Positions 50,340 through 57,954 of a stretch of DNA of 64,000 bases are shown here, in pieces; position 1 is the first letter of the stretch; each line of letters opens with the position of its first letter. The DNA lies in the NCBI RefSeq assembly GCF_000718165.1, contig NZ_JOEY01000040.1, forward strand, positions 1 to 64,000, read 5' to 3'. A program made the translations under genes and the position numbers. Under the pieces are notes generated by a model. That model had not been told where the DNA came from. It ran no database searches and saw only the letters and a program-made list of their open reading frames with translations. The stretch is from Streptomyces fulvoviolaceus. GTDB lineage: Bacteria; Actinomycetota; Actinomycetes; Streptomycetales; Streptomycetaceae.

Positions 50340-51092
50340 TCAGACGGTGCGCGTCTCGCCCACCCGGGCGGCGGCGGTCGGCCCGCCGAAGACGGAGGCG
50401 GCGCGGGTGGTGGCGGCCTCGGGGGTGAGAGTGGGCCCGACATGCGTGACGAGCAGCTGCCGTACGGCGGCCTCGCGGGCGACGCTTCCGGCATCCTCCG
50501 GGGTCAGGTGAACCTGTTCACCTTCGCGATGGACGTCGATGTCGGCCTCGCAGAGGAACAGGTCGGCGTCGCGGGCGAGTTGGGTGAGCGCGGCGCAGGG
50601 TCCGGTGTCCCCGGAGTACGCGAGCACCCGCCCGTCGGCTGCGGCGCGGAGCCCGTAGGCCTCGACATCATGGGTGACGGCGTGGGCGGTGAGGGTCAGG
50701 TCGCCGTGCCGGGCGGTGTGTCCGTCGTACAGCTTCCGGAAGTCGAAGATGCCGCTCAGGAAGCCGGTGTCGGCCCGCCCGAAGAACCCGGCGAGGCGCT
50801 GTGCGCAGCCGTCCGGGGCGTAGACGGGAAGGGGGACGGACGGGTTGAGCCCTCCGTAGGCCAACCCGTACACCGCGGCCAGCAGATCGGCATGGTGGTC
50901 GGCGTGCAGATGCGAGATCCAGATCGCGTCGAGTCGTACCGGATCAGTGTGCCGCTGCAACTCCGCGAAGCTCCCGAACCCCGCGTCCACCCACACCTCG
51001 GCGCCCCCACCGCGTACCAGGTAACCGGAGCACGGGGTGTCCGGCTGCGGGTGCGGGGAGGCGGTGCCGAGGACGGTGAGGGCGAGGGGCAT
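50340..51092 (-). CDS. MBL-fold metallo-hydrolase (RNase Z-like)
   Basis: A 250-residue metallo-beta-lactamase-fold hydrolase of the ElaC/RNase Z-like group. H-x-H-x-D-H is complete at residues 61-66 (SHLHADHHADLL), the metal-bridging Asp lies in LAYSGDTGPC, and late histidines are in LLVTHVGPT. Its size is below typical tRNase Z and it lacks the exosite arm, so it is more likely a phosphodiesterase or thioester hydrolase of unknown substrate. It runs toward the GntR gene region on the same strand without overlap. Confidence 0.9.
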   Translation of the reverse strand: MPLALTVLGTASPHPQPDTPCSGYLVRGGGAEVWVDAGFGSFAELQRHTDPVRLDAIWISHLHADHHADLLAAVYGLAYGGLNPSVPLPVYAPDGCAQRLAGFFGRADTGFLSGIFDFRKLYDGHTARHGDLTLTAHAVTHDVEAYGLRAAADGRVLAYSGDTGPCAALTQLARDADLFLCEADIDVHREGEQVHLTPEDAGSVAREAAVRQLLVTHVGPTLTPEAATTRAASVFGGPTAAARVGETRTV

Positions 51093-51132
51093 GCGGGGAG
51101 CGTACGGTCGCCCCGGGCCGTACGCCTCCCGA

Positions 51133-51723
51133 TTACGACCCCGGGGTCCACCCCGGGTCCCGCCCGCTCAGCCCTACCGCCCGGTCGAGCAGCGAGGCGC
51201 CCTCCGGCACCGGCACGACCGGGCCGAAGATGCCGCCCCGGTCGGGGTCGTCGGCGGAGGCGAGCAGGAAGTCGTGCGACGCCTGGAGTGCGGCGGGGTC
51301 GGGGTCGTACGGCTGACCGGTGGCCCGGGCCAGGTCCCAGCCGTGGATGACCAGTTCGTCGATCGCGACGGCGCCGGCGATCTCGCCGGGCAGGTCGATG
51401 CCGCCCGCGCGGGTCATGCCGGTCCAGGCGGCCGGGTCGCGCCAGGCCTCGGCGAGTTCGTCGAGGACCTTGGGGAGCTCCTCGCGCCAGCCGGGGCCGA
51501 TGTCCGGCACGGCGGCGGTGGGGTCGGTGTCGGTCGTGACGCCCAGGTCCTTGCGGGCGGCGTCGCGGAAGGCGGCGGACAGGTGGACCAGGTGGCCGAG
51601 CATGTTGTGCACCGGGCAGTCCGGGCACGGTGTGGCGTCGGCCAGCTGTTCGTCGGTCACGCCGGCCGCGAGGCGCGCGACGACACGGGTCTGCGGTCCG
51701 AGGTCGAGGGTCGTGTCGGTCAT
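51133..51723 (-). CDS. TIGR03086 family (DinB/maleylpyruvate isomerase-fold) protein
   Basis: A 196-residue four-helix protein of the actinobacterial TIGR03086 metal-binding group. ATPCPDCPVHNMLGHLVHLS near residues 30-50 carries the first metal His, and AIDELVIHGWDLARATGQPY near 120-140 carries the conserved H-x-W-D-L-A motif. Relatives are thought to be mycothiol-dependent enzymes. No functional partner is apparent. It starts 85 bases downstream of the VOC gene stop on the same strand. Confidence 0.88.
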   Translation of the reverse strand: MTDTTLDLGPQTRVVARLAAGVTDEQLADATPCPDCPVHNMLGHLVHLSAAFRDAARKDLGVTTDTDPTAAVPDIGPGWREELPKVLDELAEAWRDPAAWTGMTRAGGIDLPGEIAGAVAIDELVIHGWDLARATGQPYDPDPAALQASHDFLLASADDPDRGGIFGPVVPVPEGASLLDRAVGLSGRDPGWTPGS

Positions 51724-51808
51724 CCGCTGCTCCTCAGAGTTCGGGGGATCTGAGGGGTAGACCGTCCACGCGGCGGAAACTCATCGCAGGCCGCGCCCGC
51801 TCCGGAAC

Positions 51809-52225
51809 TCAGTCCGACCAGTCGGCCGCGCTCATGCCCTCGGGATGACCCGTCGGCCACTGGACCAGCTCGATCCGGTTGCCGTCCGGGTCGGTGAGCC
51901 ATGTCGTCAGGAAGTCGTCCGAGCCGTCCGGCGATCCGGGCGCCCCGGTGTCGATGCCGCGGGCGGCCAGCTCGGTGAGGGTGGCGGCCATGGACTCCAC
52001 CTTGATGACGAAGTGGCTGAGGCCGGTGCCGACGGCGGTCTCGCCGCCGTCGGGGTCGTGGACGAGTTCGATGCTGACGAACTCGTCGCCGGGGAGTTTC
52101 AGCATGGTCAGGCGCCCGAGCGGGGTCGCGGGGACGCTCCCGACCACTTCGTAGCCGACGGCCGTGTAGAAGGCGAGCGACCGCTCAGGATTCGTCACTC
52201 TCAGGCCGAAGTGCAGTGTTCTCAT
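51809..52225 (-). CDS. VOC family (glyoxalase-like) protein
   Basis: A 138-residue vicinal-oxygen-chelate protein. Two beta-alpha-beta-beta-beta modules are evident, and metal ligands are plausible at His5 (TLHFGLRV), Glu in VSIELVHD, His in LSHFVIKVES and Glu in NRIELVQWP, the glyoxalase I pattern. Lactoylglutathione lyase-like chemistry with another thiol, or a dioxygenase/resistance role, is possible. Its first 41 bases overlap, in another frame, the end of a 46-residue ORF just upstream, suggesting cotranscription. Confidence 0.9.
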   Translation of the reverse strand: MRTLHFGLRVTNPERSLAFYTAVGYEVVGSVPATPLGRLTMLKLPGDEFVSIELVHDPDGGETAVGTGLSHFVIKVESMAATLTELAARGIDTGAPGSPDGSDDFLTTWLTDPDGNRIELVQWPTGHPEGMSAADWSD

Positions 52226-52325
52226 CGGTCTCGCCGCCCTCTTCCCGCTGCTTCTTCAGAGCGAGCTCCCGGGCCATCTTGTCCGAGTGCAGCCTCATTT
52301 CCGCTTCCGTACGGAGATCGAACAT
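52185..52325 (-). CDS. Small 46-residue charged protein, unknown
   Basis: An ORF of 46 codons plus stop. It starts ATG 52325, six bases after an AAAGGA ribosome site, and reads MFDLRTEAEMRLHSDKMARE, then LALKKQREEGGETDENTA and an acidic tail. It looks like one amphipathic helix followed by a charged, disordered end, with no Cys and no membrane segment. It overlaps the VOC gene by 41 bases in a different frame. A good start site, its own AT-rich upstream region and coherent codon use favour a real gene. Confidence 0.6.
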   Translation of the reverse strand: MFDLRTEAEMRLHSDKMARELALKKQREEGGETDENTALRPESDES

Positions 52326-52497
52326 ATTGCTTCCTTTGCGCTTTACCTTTTCTTTGCTTGAAGGTTACATCACCACCCGGCCTCACGTCACGGGCAAATT
52401 ACCGACGCACACAGCTAGTTGGCCCACTGTTCACCCTTGTTCTCTAGGGCGCCTTCCCCATCCGCACGCCCCCGCCTTAGACCCACGATGGCCAGGC

Positions 52498-53718
52498 ATG
52501 ACGACCACCAGGACACGGGTCCTCCTACGCGACCGCAACGCCCGCCTCTACCTCGCCGGCGTCCTGATCTCCGGCTTCGGCACCTCCGCGCTGTGGCTCG
52601 CGTCAGGCGTGTGGGTCAAGGACCTCACCGGTTCGGACGGCCTGGCCGCGCTCTGCATGCTCGCGATGTGGGCGCCCACCCTCGCCGGCCCCCTCCTCGG
52701 CGCGCTCGCCGACCGCGTCCGCCGCAAGCCGCTCCTGATCGGCACGAATCTGCTCCTGGCCGCCCTGCTCCCCACCCTCTTCACCGTCGACTCCCCCGAC
52801 CGCGTCTGGCTCCTCTACGCGGTCCTGTTCCTCTACGGCGCCGCAGGCGTCGTCCACGACGCGGCCGAGTCCGCCCTCGTCGCCACCGCCGTCGCCCCGT
52901 CCCTGCTCGGCGACTTCAACGGACTGCGGATGGCGATCACGGAGGGCATGAAGCTCGTGGCCCCACTGGCGGGCGTGGGCCTCTACGCGGCGTACGGCGG
53001 CCCGAGCGTCGCCCTCCTCGACGCCGTGACCTTCGTGATCGCCACCGCCCTGTACGCCGCTCTCCGCGTCCGCGAGAGCAGGCCCGAGCCGTCCGAGCGC
53101 ACGCCGGCCACCGAGGGTGCCCGCCACCTCTGGTCGCACCCCGCGCTGCGCGCCCTCGTCCTGGCCGGCGGCACCACCATGCTCTTCGCCGGCCTCAACG
53201 GCGCGCTGATCTACGCCGTCGTCGACGGCCTCGGCCACTCCCCCGCCTGGACCGGCGTGCTGTACGCCGCCCAGGGCGCCGGTTCCGTGGCGGTCGGACT
53301 GCTCTCCGGCCCGGCCCTGCGCCGCCTGGGCGAACGCCGGTTCGCGGCGTACGGCATCGCTCTGACGGCCGTCGCCACGGGGTTGCGGGCGCTCCCCTCC
53401 GACCCGGTGGCCCTCGCGTGCAGCGCGGCGAGCGGTGTAGGGCTGCCCTGCGTGCTGATCGCCGCGCTCACGGCCGTACAGCGCGAGACACCGGACGCCC
53501 TGCTGGGCCGTACGGTCGCCACGGCCAACACGCTGGTGTTCGCGCCGAACGTGCTCGGGCTGGCCGTGGGAGCCGTCCTGGTCGAACTCCTCGACCAGCG
53601 GCCGCTGTCGGCCGTACTGGGCGTGCTGTGGCTCGCGACCGTCGTGCCCCTGCTTCAGAACCCGGCGAGCACCGGGCGCACCGCCTCCAAGTCACGGTCC
53701 GACGCCAACCCGGCGTGA
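52498..53718 (+). CDS. MFS transporter (MFS_3/enterobactin-exporter type)
   Basis: A 406-residue, roughly 12-helix transporter. LLRDRNARLYLAGVLISGFG is the usual start of the MFS_3 group, LADRVRRKPLLIGTNLLLA is the helix 2-3 loop motif A, and AGVVHDAAESALVATAV lies in the central region. ATG 52498 is used since the open frame upstream covers the small ORF's promoter region. Its end overlaps the convergent gene by 64 bases, an unusually long coding overlap. Substrate unknown. Confidence 0.9.
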   Translation: MTTTRTRVLLRDRNARLYLAGVLISGFGTSALWLASGVWVKDLTGSDGLAALCMLAMWAPTLAGPLLGALADRVRRKPLLIGTNLLLAALLPTLFTVDSPDRVWLLYAVLFLYGAAGVVHDAAESALVATAVAPSLLGDFNGLRMAITEGMKLVAPLAGVGLYAAYGGPSVALLDAVTFVIATALYAALRVRESRPEPSERTPATEGARHLWSHPALRALVLAGGTTMLFAGLNGALIYAVVDGLGHSPAWTGVLYAAQGAGSVAVGLLSGPALRRLGERRFAAYGIALTAVATGLRALPSDPVALACSAASGVGLPCVLIAALTAVQRETPDALLGRTVATANTLVFAPNVLGLAVGAVLVELLDQRPLSAVLGVLWLATVVPLLQNPASTGRTASKSRSDANPA

Positions 53719-54869
53719 TAGAGCCGGATTTCCGTCGCGCCGAGCTCCCGCGCCCGGGCCACGTCCGCCGCGAGCGTCCCCGGGCTGCCGCCCATGCCGG
53801 ACACCACACCGAAGTTGGCGGCGATCACCGCGTCCTTCCGGGGCTCCGGGCCCTTCCGGGGCTCGGCGTCCTTCCGGGGCTCGGCGTCCTTCCGGGTCTC
53901 CGCGAACGGCGTCAGCAGGCCCGGCCCGCCCGCGCACGGCACGACCACGCCGTCCGCGACGGACAGGACGTGCGCCGGGTCGACGCCGGGGTTGGCGCCG
54001 ACGTGGTACGTCACGGGGTCGGCGTGCAGCAGGATCTGGAAGCCCTCGGGGGCGGCCGCGCGGACCGCGGCGACGGCCGTCTCCTGGAGCGTGCGGGCGG
54101 TTTCGTCGCGCCACGCGCGCGTGGCGGCCGCGTTCGCCTCCCCGAGGAGCTTCTCGACCCCCGCCCAGCCCCCGTCGTCCGGCGCCCCCTGCCACAGCGG
54201 CTCCAGGGCGGCCCGTACGGCGGCCGCCAGTTCGTCGGCGTCCAGGCCCTGTGCGCCGTAGCCCTCCCGGCAGACCGCGCAGAAGCAGAGCGCCATCAGG
54301 TACATCCCGGCGTCGCCGAGCGGCACCCCGCCGGTCTTGTCATGGGCGTGCAGGTGCTGCAGTCCGTACCAGCCGAGGGACTCCAGCTCGGTGCCGCGCG
54401 CGCCGGGCCGTACCGCCGCCTCGGCGGCCAGGTCGACGAGGTACGCGCGCGTGGCGGGCTGCGCGATACAAGGGGCCCACGGGTAGCGGTCGCCGTAGGC
54501 GTTGACGACCGAGGTGCCCGGATGCTCGGCGCCCAGGCGGGAGTTGTGCGCGAGTACGACCCAGGTGTGCACCTCCAGACCGGCGCCCGTCAGCGCTTCC
54601 GCGGCCTCGCCGAAGGCGTCGCCGGGCGCCCAGTCGCCGGCCGTGTAAGGGCGCAGCTCGCGGCCCTCCCAGCGGCCGTCCGTCGGATACAGCACCGCCG
54701 CGTGTTCGGCGGTGACGATGCGGTGGCGCGGGTGGCGGGGCGTGAGCGCGCGCGTGGAGTGGTAGGCGGCGGCGAGGGTCACCTGCTGGACGCCGAGGGA
54801 GGCGATGCGCGCCGCGGCCTCCGGGTCCCCGTTGACGTCCCAGGGGTAGACGAATGTCGACGCCTTCAC
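53655..54869 (-). CDS. Uncharacterised protein, possible TIM-barrel carbohydrate enzyme
   Basis: A 404-residue protein I cannot name. HTWVVLAHNSRLG (101-113), GDRYPWAPCIAQPATRAYLV (126-145) and LCFCAVCREGYG (194-205, with Cys195, Cys197, Cys200) recall the barrel strands and the C-x-C-x-x-C loop of some uncharacterised TIM-barrel glycosidase-like families. There is no signal peptide. Its ATG overlaps the kdgD stop (ATGA), so it is coupled to uronate catabolism. Near the C-terminus four in-frame 18-bp repeats encode RKDAEP-type units (about 323-347). Function is inferred from context only. Confidence 0.75.
   Translation of the reverse strand: MKASTFVYPWDVNGDPEAAARIASLGVQQVTLAAAYHSTRALTPRHPRHRIVTAEHAAVLYPTDGRWEGRELRPYTAGDWAPGDAFGEAAEALTGAGLEVHTWVVLAHNSRLGAEHPGTSVVNAYGDRYPWAPCIAQPATRAYLVDLAAEAAVRPGARGTELESLGWYGLQHLHAHDKTGGVPLGDAGMYLMALCFCAVCREGYGAQGLDADELAAAVRAALEPLWQGAPDDGGWAGVEKLLGEANAAATRAWRDETARTLQETAVAAVRAAAPEGFQILLHADPVTYHVGANPGVDPAHVLSVADGVVVPCAGGPGLLTPFAETRKDAEPRKDAEPRKGPEPRKDAVIAANFGVVSGMGGSPGTLAADVARARELGATEIRLYHAGLASDRDLEAVRPVLAGF
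53830..53901. repeat. Four in-frame 18-bp tandem repeats
   Basis: Units of 18 bases such as GCGTCCTTCCGGGGCTCG start at 53830, 53848, 53866 and 53884. They differ by at most four bases and encode RKDAEP, RKDAEP, RKGPEP and RKDA on the minus strand. Because 18 is a multiple of three, copy changes would keep the frame of the host gene. Confidence 0.85.
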
Positions 54870-55810
54870 TTGGTGCCCTCCTCCAGCAGCGCGTATCCGC
54901 GCTCGATGATCTGCGCGAGCTGCTTCACATGATCCTCGCTCGGCTCGTGCAGCGGCGGCCGGACCTCCCCCACGTCGAGCCCGCGCAGCCGTACGCCGGC
55001 CTTGACGAGGGCGACGGCGTAGCCGCGGCCCTGGGCGCGCAGTTCGACGAAGGGCCGGTAGAAGCCGTCGAGGAGGCGGTTCGCCGTCCTGTCATCGCCG
55101 GACTGCAGCGCCCGGTAGAAGGCGAGGGCGATCTCCGGCGCGAAGCAGAACACGGCCGAGGAGTAGAGCGGGACGCCGATCGCGCGGTAGGCGAGCTGGG
55201 TCTGTTCGGCCGTCGGCAGTCCGTTGAAGTAGAGGAAGTCGCCGGGGACTTCGGTCCGAACGGCGCTGACGATCCGCTGCATGAGGTCGAGGTCGCCGAG
55301 CCCGTCCTTGAACCCGATGATGCCGTCGGTGCGCGCGAGTTCGACGACGCTCTGCGGGGTGAACACGGCGTTGTCGCGCTGGTAGACGATGACGGGCAGC
55401 GCGGTCGCGGCGGCCACCTCCCGGTAGTGCCGCAGCAGTCCCTCCTGCCCTGCGACCACGAGATAGGGCGGCATGGCGAGCAGTCCGTCGGCGCCGGCCC
55501 CCTCGGCCACGCGCGCGTACCGCACGGCGAGCGCGGTGCCGTATCCGGCGCCCGCGACGACCGGCACCCGGCCCGCCGTCTCCTCGACGGCCGCCCGCAC
55601 GCACGCCTCGAACTCCTCGGGCGTGAGCGCGTGGAACTCCCCCGTGCCGCAGCACGCGAAGACGGCGGCGGCCCCGGCCTCGACCCCGCGGCGCACGTGC
55701 GCGCGGTACACGTCTAGGTCGACCGAGCCGTCCGGGCCGTAGGCCGTGACGGGGAAGAACAGCGGCCCGCTGGGGATGCCGAGTCGAGTGGCCAGGTCGG
55801 CAGACGTCAC
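54866..55810 (-). CDS. kdgD: 5-dehydro-4-deoxyglucarate dehydratase
   Basis: A 314-residue DHDPS-family enzyme that dehydrates and decarboxylates 5-keto-4-deoxyglucarate to KGSA. FACCGTGEFHALTPEEF (51-67), Tyr143 in VIVYQRDNA and the Schiff-base Lys168 in IIGFKDGLGD fit the KdgD subfamily, in which GTGEF and the GFKDG context are characteristic. It is divergent from uronate dehydrogenase, so oxidation of galacturonate or glucuronate and this step are controlled together. A hexanucleotide repeat lies between its start and its promoter. The intermediate galactarate/glucarate dehydratase is not in this window. Confidence 0.92.
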   Translation of the reverse strand: MTSADLATRLGIPSGPLFFPVTAYGPDGSVDLDVYRAHVRRGVEAGAAAVFACCGTGEFHALTPEEFEACVRAAVEETAGRVPVVAGAGYGTALAVRYARVAEGAGADGLLAMPPYLVVAGQEGLLRHYREVAAATALPVIVYQRDNAVFTPQSVVELARTDGIIGFKDGLGDLDLMQRIVSAVRTEVPGDFLYFNGLPTAEQTQLAYRAIGVPLYSSAVFCFAPEIALAFYRALQSGDDRTANRLLDGFYRPFVELRAQGRGYAVALVKAGVRLRGLDVGEVRPPLHEPSEDHVKQLAQIIERGYALLEEGTK

Positions 55811-55821
55811 GGGCTCTCCCT

Positions 55822-55860
55822 AGAACGAGAACGAGAACGAGAACGAGAACAGGAACGGGA
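55822..55860. repeat. AGAACG hexanucleotide repeat in the kdgD leader
   Basis: The unit AGAACG is repeated four times from 55822, followed by diverged units AGAACA and GGAACG. The array is directly upstream of the kdgD ribosome site, in its untranslated leader. Copy changes would alter the leader but not the protein. Confidence 0.8.
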
Positions 55861-55913
55861 ATGTGCAGGCTTCTGATCAGAGTTTATATTTATGAACAGG
55901 GGTCACGCCACCC

Positions 55914-56000
55914 TTGACTGGGCACGGCAATGATCCTTAACTTGTCCACGAATGTGAATACCGTGCACTCATGCAGCCTTCGACTCAAGGAGAACCGAGG
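55914..56000 (+). promoter_or_regulatory. Probable promoter region of uronate dehydrogenase
   Basis: TTGACT at 55914-55919 is a good -35 hexamer; TAACTT at 55938-55943 is a weak -10 at 18-base spacing. Toward kdgD, the patch around 55882-55896 is unusually AT-rich and may hold the divergent promoter. AAGGAG ahead of ATG 56001 is a strong ribosome site. Confidence 0.4.
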
Positions 56001-56810
56001 ATGCCAGCGCCCCGCACCGTTCTGCTCACCGGCGCCGCCGGCGGGCTCGGCACCCTGATGCGGGATCTGCTCCCGGACTACGGCTACGAGCTGCGCCTGC
56101 TCGATCTGCGGCCCATCGAGGGCGAGCCGGACGCGCTCGTCGCGGACCTCGGCGACAAGGACGCGGTGCGCGAGGCCGTGCGCGGCGTCGACGCGATCAT
56201 CCACCTCGCGGGCATCTCCCTGGAAGCCCCCTTCGAGAAGATCCTCCGGGCGAACATCGAGGGCACCTACAACCTGTACGAGGCCGCGCGCGAGGAGGGC
56301 GTCCCGCGCATCGTCTTCGCCTCCTCGAACCACGCCGTCGGCTTCACCCCGCGGCCCCAGGGCGACGCCCCCCTCATCCCCATCGACGTCCCCCGCCGCC
56401 CGGACACCTTCTACGGCCTGTCCAAGTCCTTCGGCGAGGACCTCGCCCAGCTCTACTGGGACAAGCACGGCCTCGAGACCGTCTCCGTCCGCATCGGCTC
56501 CTGCTTCCCCGAGCCGACCAGCGTGCGCATGCTGTCGCTGTGGATGAGCCCCGCCGACGGCGCCCGCCTCTTCCACGCGGCCCTGACCGCCGAGGAGGTC
56601 CAGCACACCGTCGTCTACGGCTCCTCCGCCAACACCCGCCTGTGGTGGGACCTGACCACCGCGCGGTCCCTGGGCTACGACCCGCAGGACGACTCCGAGC
56701 CGTACGCCGAGAAACTGATCGCCGAACAGGGCGAGCTGGAGCCGGACAACATCGCGCACGCCTACCTCGGCGGCCACTTCGTGAGCGACCCGCCGATCTG
56801 GCCGTACTGA
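56001..56810 (+). CDS. udh: Uronate dehydrogenase
   Basis: A 269-residue short-chain dehydrogenase/epimerase-type enzyme that oxidises D-galacturonate or D-glucuronate to the aldarolactone with NAD+. G-A-A-G-G-L-G at 11-17 is the cofactor loop, SSNHAVG at 108-114 carries the catalytic Ser, and Tyr138-x3-Lys142 lies in FYGLSKSFGEDLA. SVRIGSCFPEPTSVRMLSLW is the typical Udh substrate block. ATG 56001 (MPAPRTV) is preferred over a start ten codons earlier because it has the ribosome site. With divergent kdgD it forms the oxidative uronate pathway. Confidence 0.93.
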   Translation: MPAPRTVLLTGAAGGLGTLMRDLLPDYGYELRLLDLRPIEGEPDALVADLGDKDAVREAVRGVDAIIHLAGISLEAPFEKILRANIEGTYNLYEAAREEGVPRIVFASSNHAVGFTPRPQGDAPLIPIDVPRRPDTFYGLSKSFGEDLAQLYWDKHGLETVSVRIGSCFPEPTSVRMLSLWMSPADGARLFHAALTAEEVQHTVVYGSSANTRLWWDLTTARSLGYDPQDDSEPYAEKLIAEQGELEPDNIAHAYLGGHFVSDPPIWPY

Positions 56811-56831
56811 CACTTGCGCGAAGGCACTTTC

Positions 56832-56866
56832 ACGGCGGGCGGGCACCGAACGGGCCCGCCCGCCGT
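56832..56866 (+). terminator. Intrinsic terminator after udh
   Basis: ACGGCGGGCGGGC (56832-56844) pairs perfectly with GCCCGCCCGCCGT (56854-56866): 13 bp, all G-C apart from the terminal A-T, with a 9-base loop, 22 bases after the udh stop. Confidence 0.85.
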
Positions 56867-57075
56867 CGTGTTCGGGCACCACACCTGCCCGATCTCACGC
56901 GACGATTCACAGCGACGCAGGTCCGAGGCGGGCACTCCGCTCCGCAAACGGGCAGACACGGGCAGCATCGGGCCTGCAACAGACCTGGTCAGTGCCGCGC
57001 ACCCGCTGTAGAACTTCCCCCATGGGCCCCACCAGGGCCCGAACGGGCAAGGAAGCGCGGAGGCAGGTGTCGGCC

Positions 57076-57846
57076 ATGGACATCAGGACGGCAGAGGAAC
57101 GCCAGCGGGAGATCGTGCGGGCCGCGCGCGCCTCCGGCCAGGTCGACGTCACCGCGCTCGCCACCGAACTGGGCGTGGCCAAGGAGACCGTACGACGGGA
57201 TCTGCGCGCCCTGGAGGACCACGGTCTGGTGCGCCGTACGCACGGCGGGGCCTATCCCGTGGAGAGCGCCGGCTTCGAGACGACGCTCGCCTTCCGCGCC
57301 ACCAGCCACGTGCCCGAGAAGCGCCGGATCGCGGCCGCCGCGGCCGAGCTGCTCGGGGACGCCGAGACGGTCTTCGTCGACGAGGGCTTCACGCCGCAGC
57401 TCATCGCCGAGGCACTGCCCGGGGACCGGCCGCTGACCGTGGTCACCGCGTCCCTCCCGGTCGCGGGCGCACTCGCCGAGGCCGAGAACACCTCCGTCCT
57501 GCTGCTCGGCGGCCGGGTCCGGCGCGGCACCCTCGCCACCGTGGACCACTGGACCACGAAGATGCTGGCCGGCTTCGTCGTCGACCTCGCCTACATCGGC
57601 GCCAACGGCATCTCCCGCGAACACGGACTGACCACGCCCGACCCCGCGGTCAGCGAGGTCAAGACGCAGGCGATCCGGGCCGCGCGCCGCACGGTGTTCG
57701 CGGGCGTGCACACCAAGTTCGGAGCGGTCAGCTTCTGCCGGTTCGCGGACATCGGCGCACTGGAGACGATCGTGACGAGCACGCTGCTCCCCTCGGCCGA
57801 GGCCCACCGCTACTCACTGCAGGGGCCGCAGGTCATCCGCGTCTGA
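57076..57846 (+). CDS. DeoR family transcriptional regulator
   Basis: A 256-residue regulator with an N-terminal helix-turn-helix (about 8-60: VDVTALATELGVAKETVRRDL and the typical LVRRTHGGA ending) and a C-terminal sugar-phosphate sensor domain of the DeoRC type (VFVDEGFT, VVTASLPVAGAL, YIGANGISREHGLTTPD). The start is ATG 57076; GTG 57067 is possible, but its GGAGG would be only three bases away. It precedes, in the same direction, a complete importer operon starting 108 bases later and probably represses it in response to a phosphorylated sugar. Confidence 0.9.
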   Translation: MDIRTAEERQREIVRAARASGQVDVTALATELGVAKETVRRDLRALEDHGLVRRTHGGAYPVESAGFETTLAFRATSHVPEKRRIAAAAAELLGDAETVFVDEGFTPQLIAEALPGDRPLTVVTASLPVAGALAEAENTSVLLLGGRVRRGTLATVDHWTTKMLAGFVVDLAYIGANGISREHGLTTPDPAVSEVKTQAIRAARRTVFAGVHTKFGAVSFCRFADIGALETIVTSTLLPSAEAHRYSLQGPQVIRV

Positions 57847-57954
57847 AAACCAGACGCACCCGATCCCTCAAGTTTGAAAACACAACTCACCACTAAATGG
57901 GGCACCCTACGCCTAGGAGCGCCCTTTATCTCCCCATAAGTCCAGGAGCGATCC

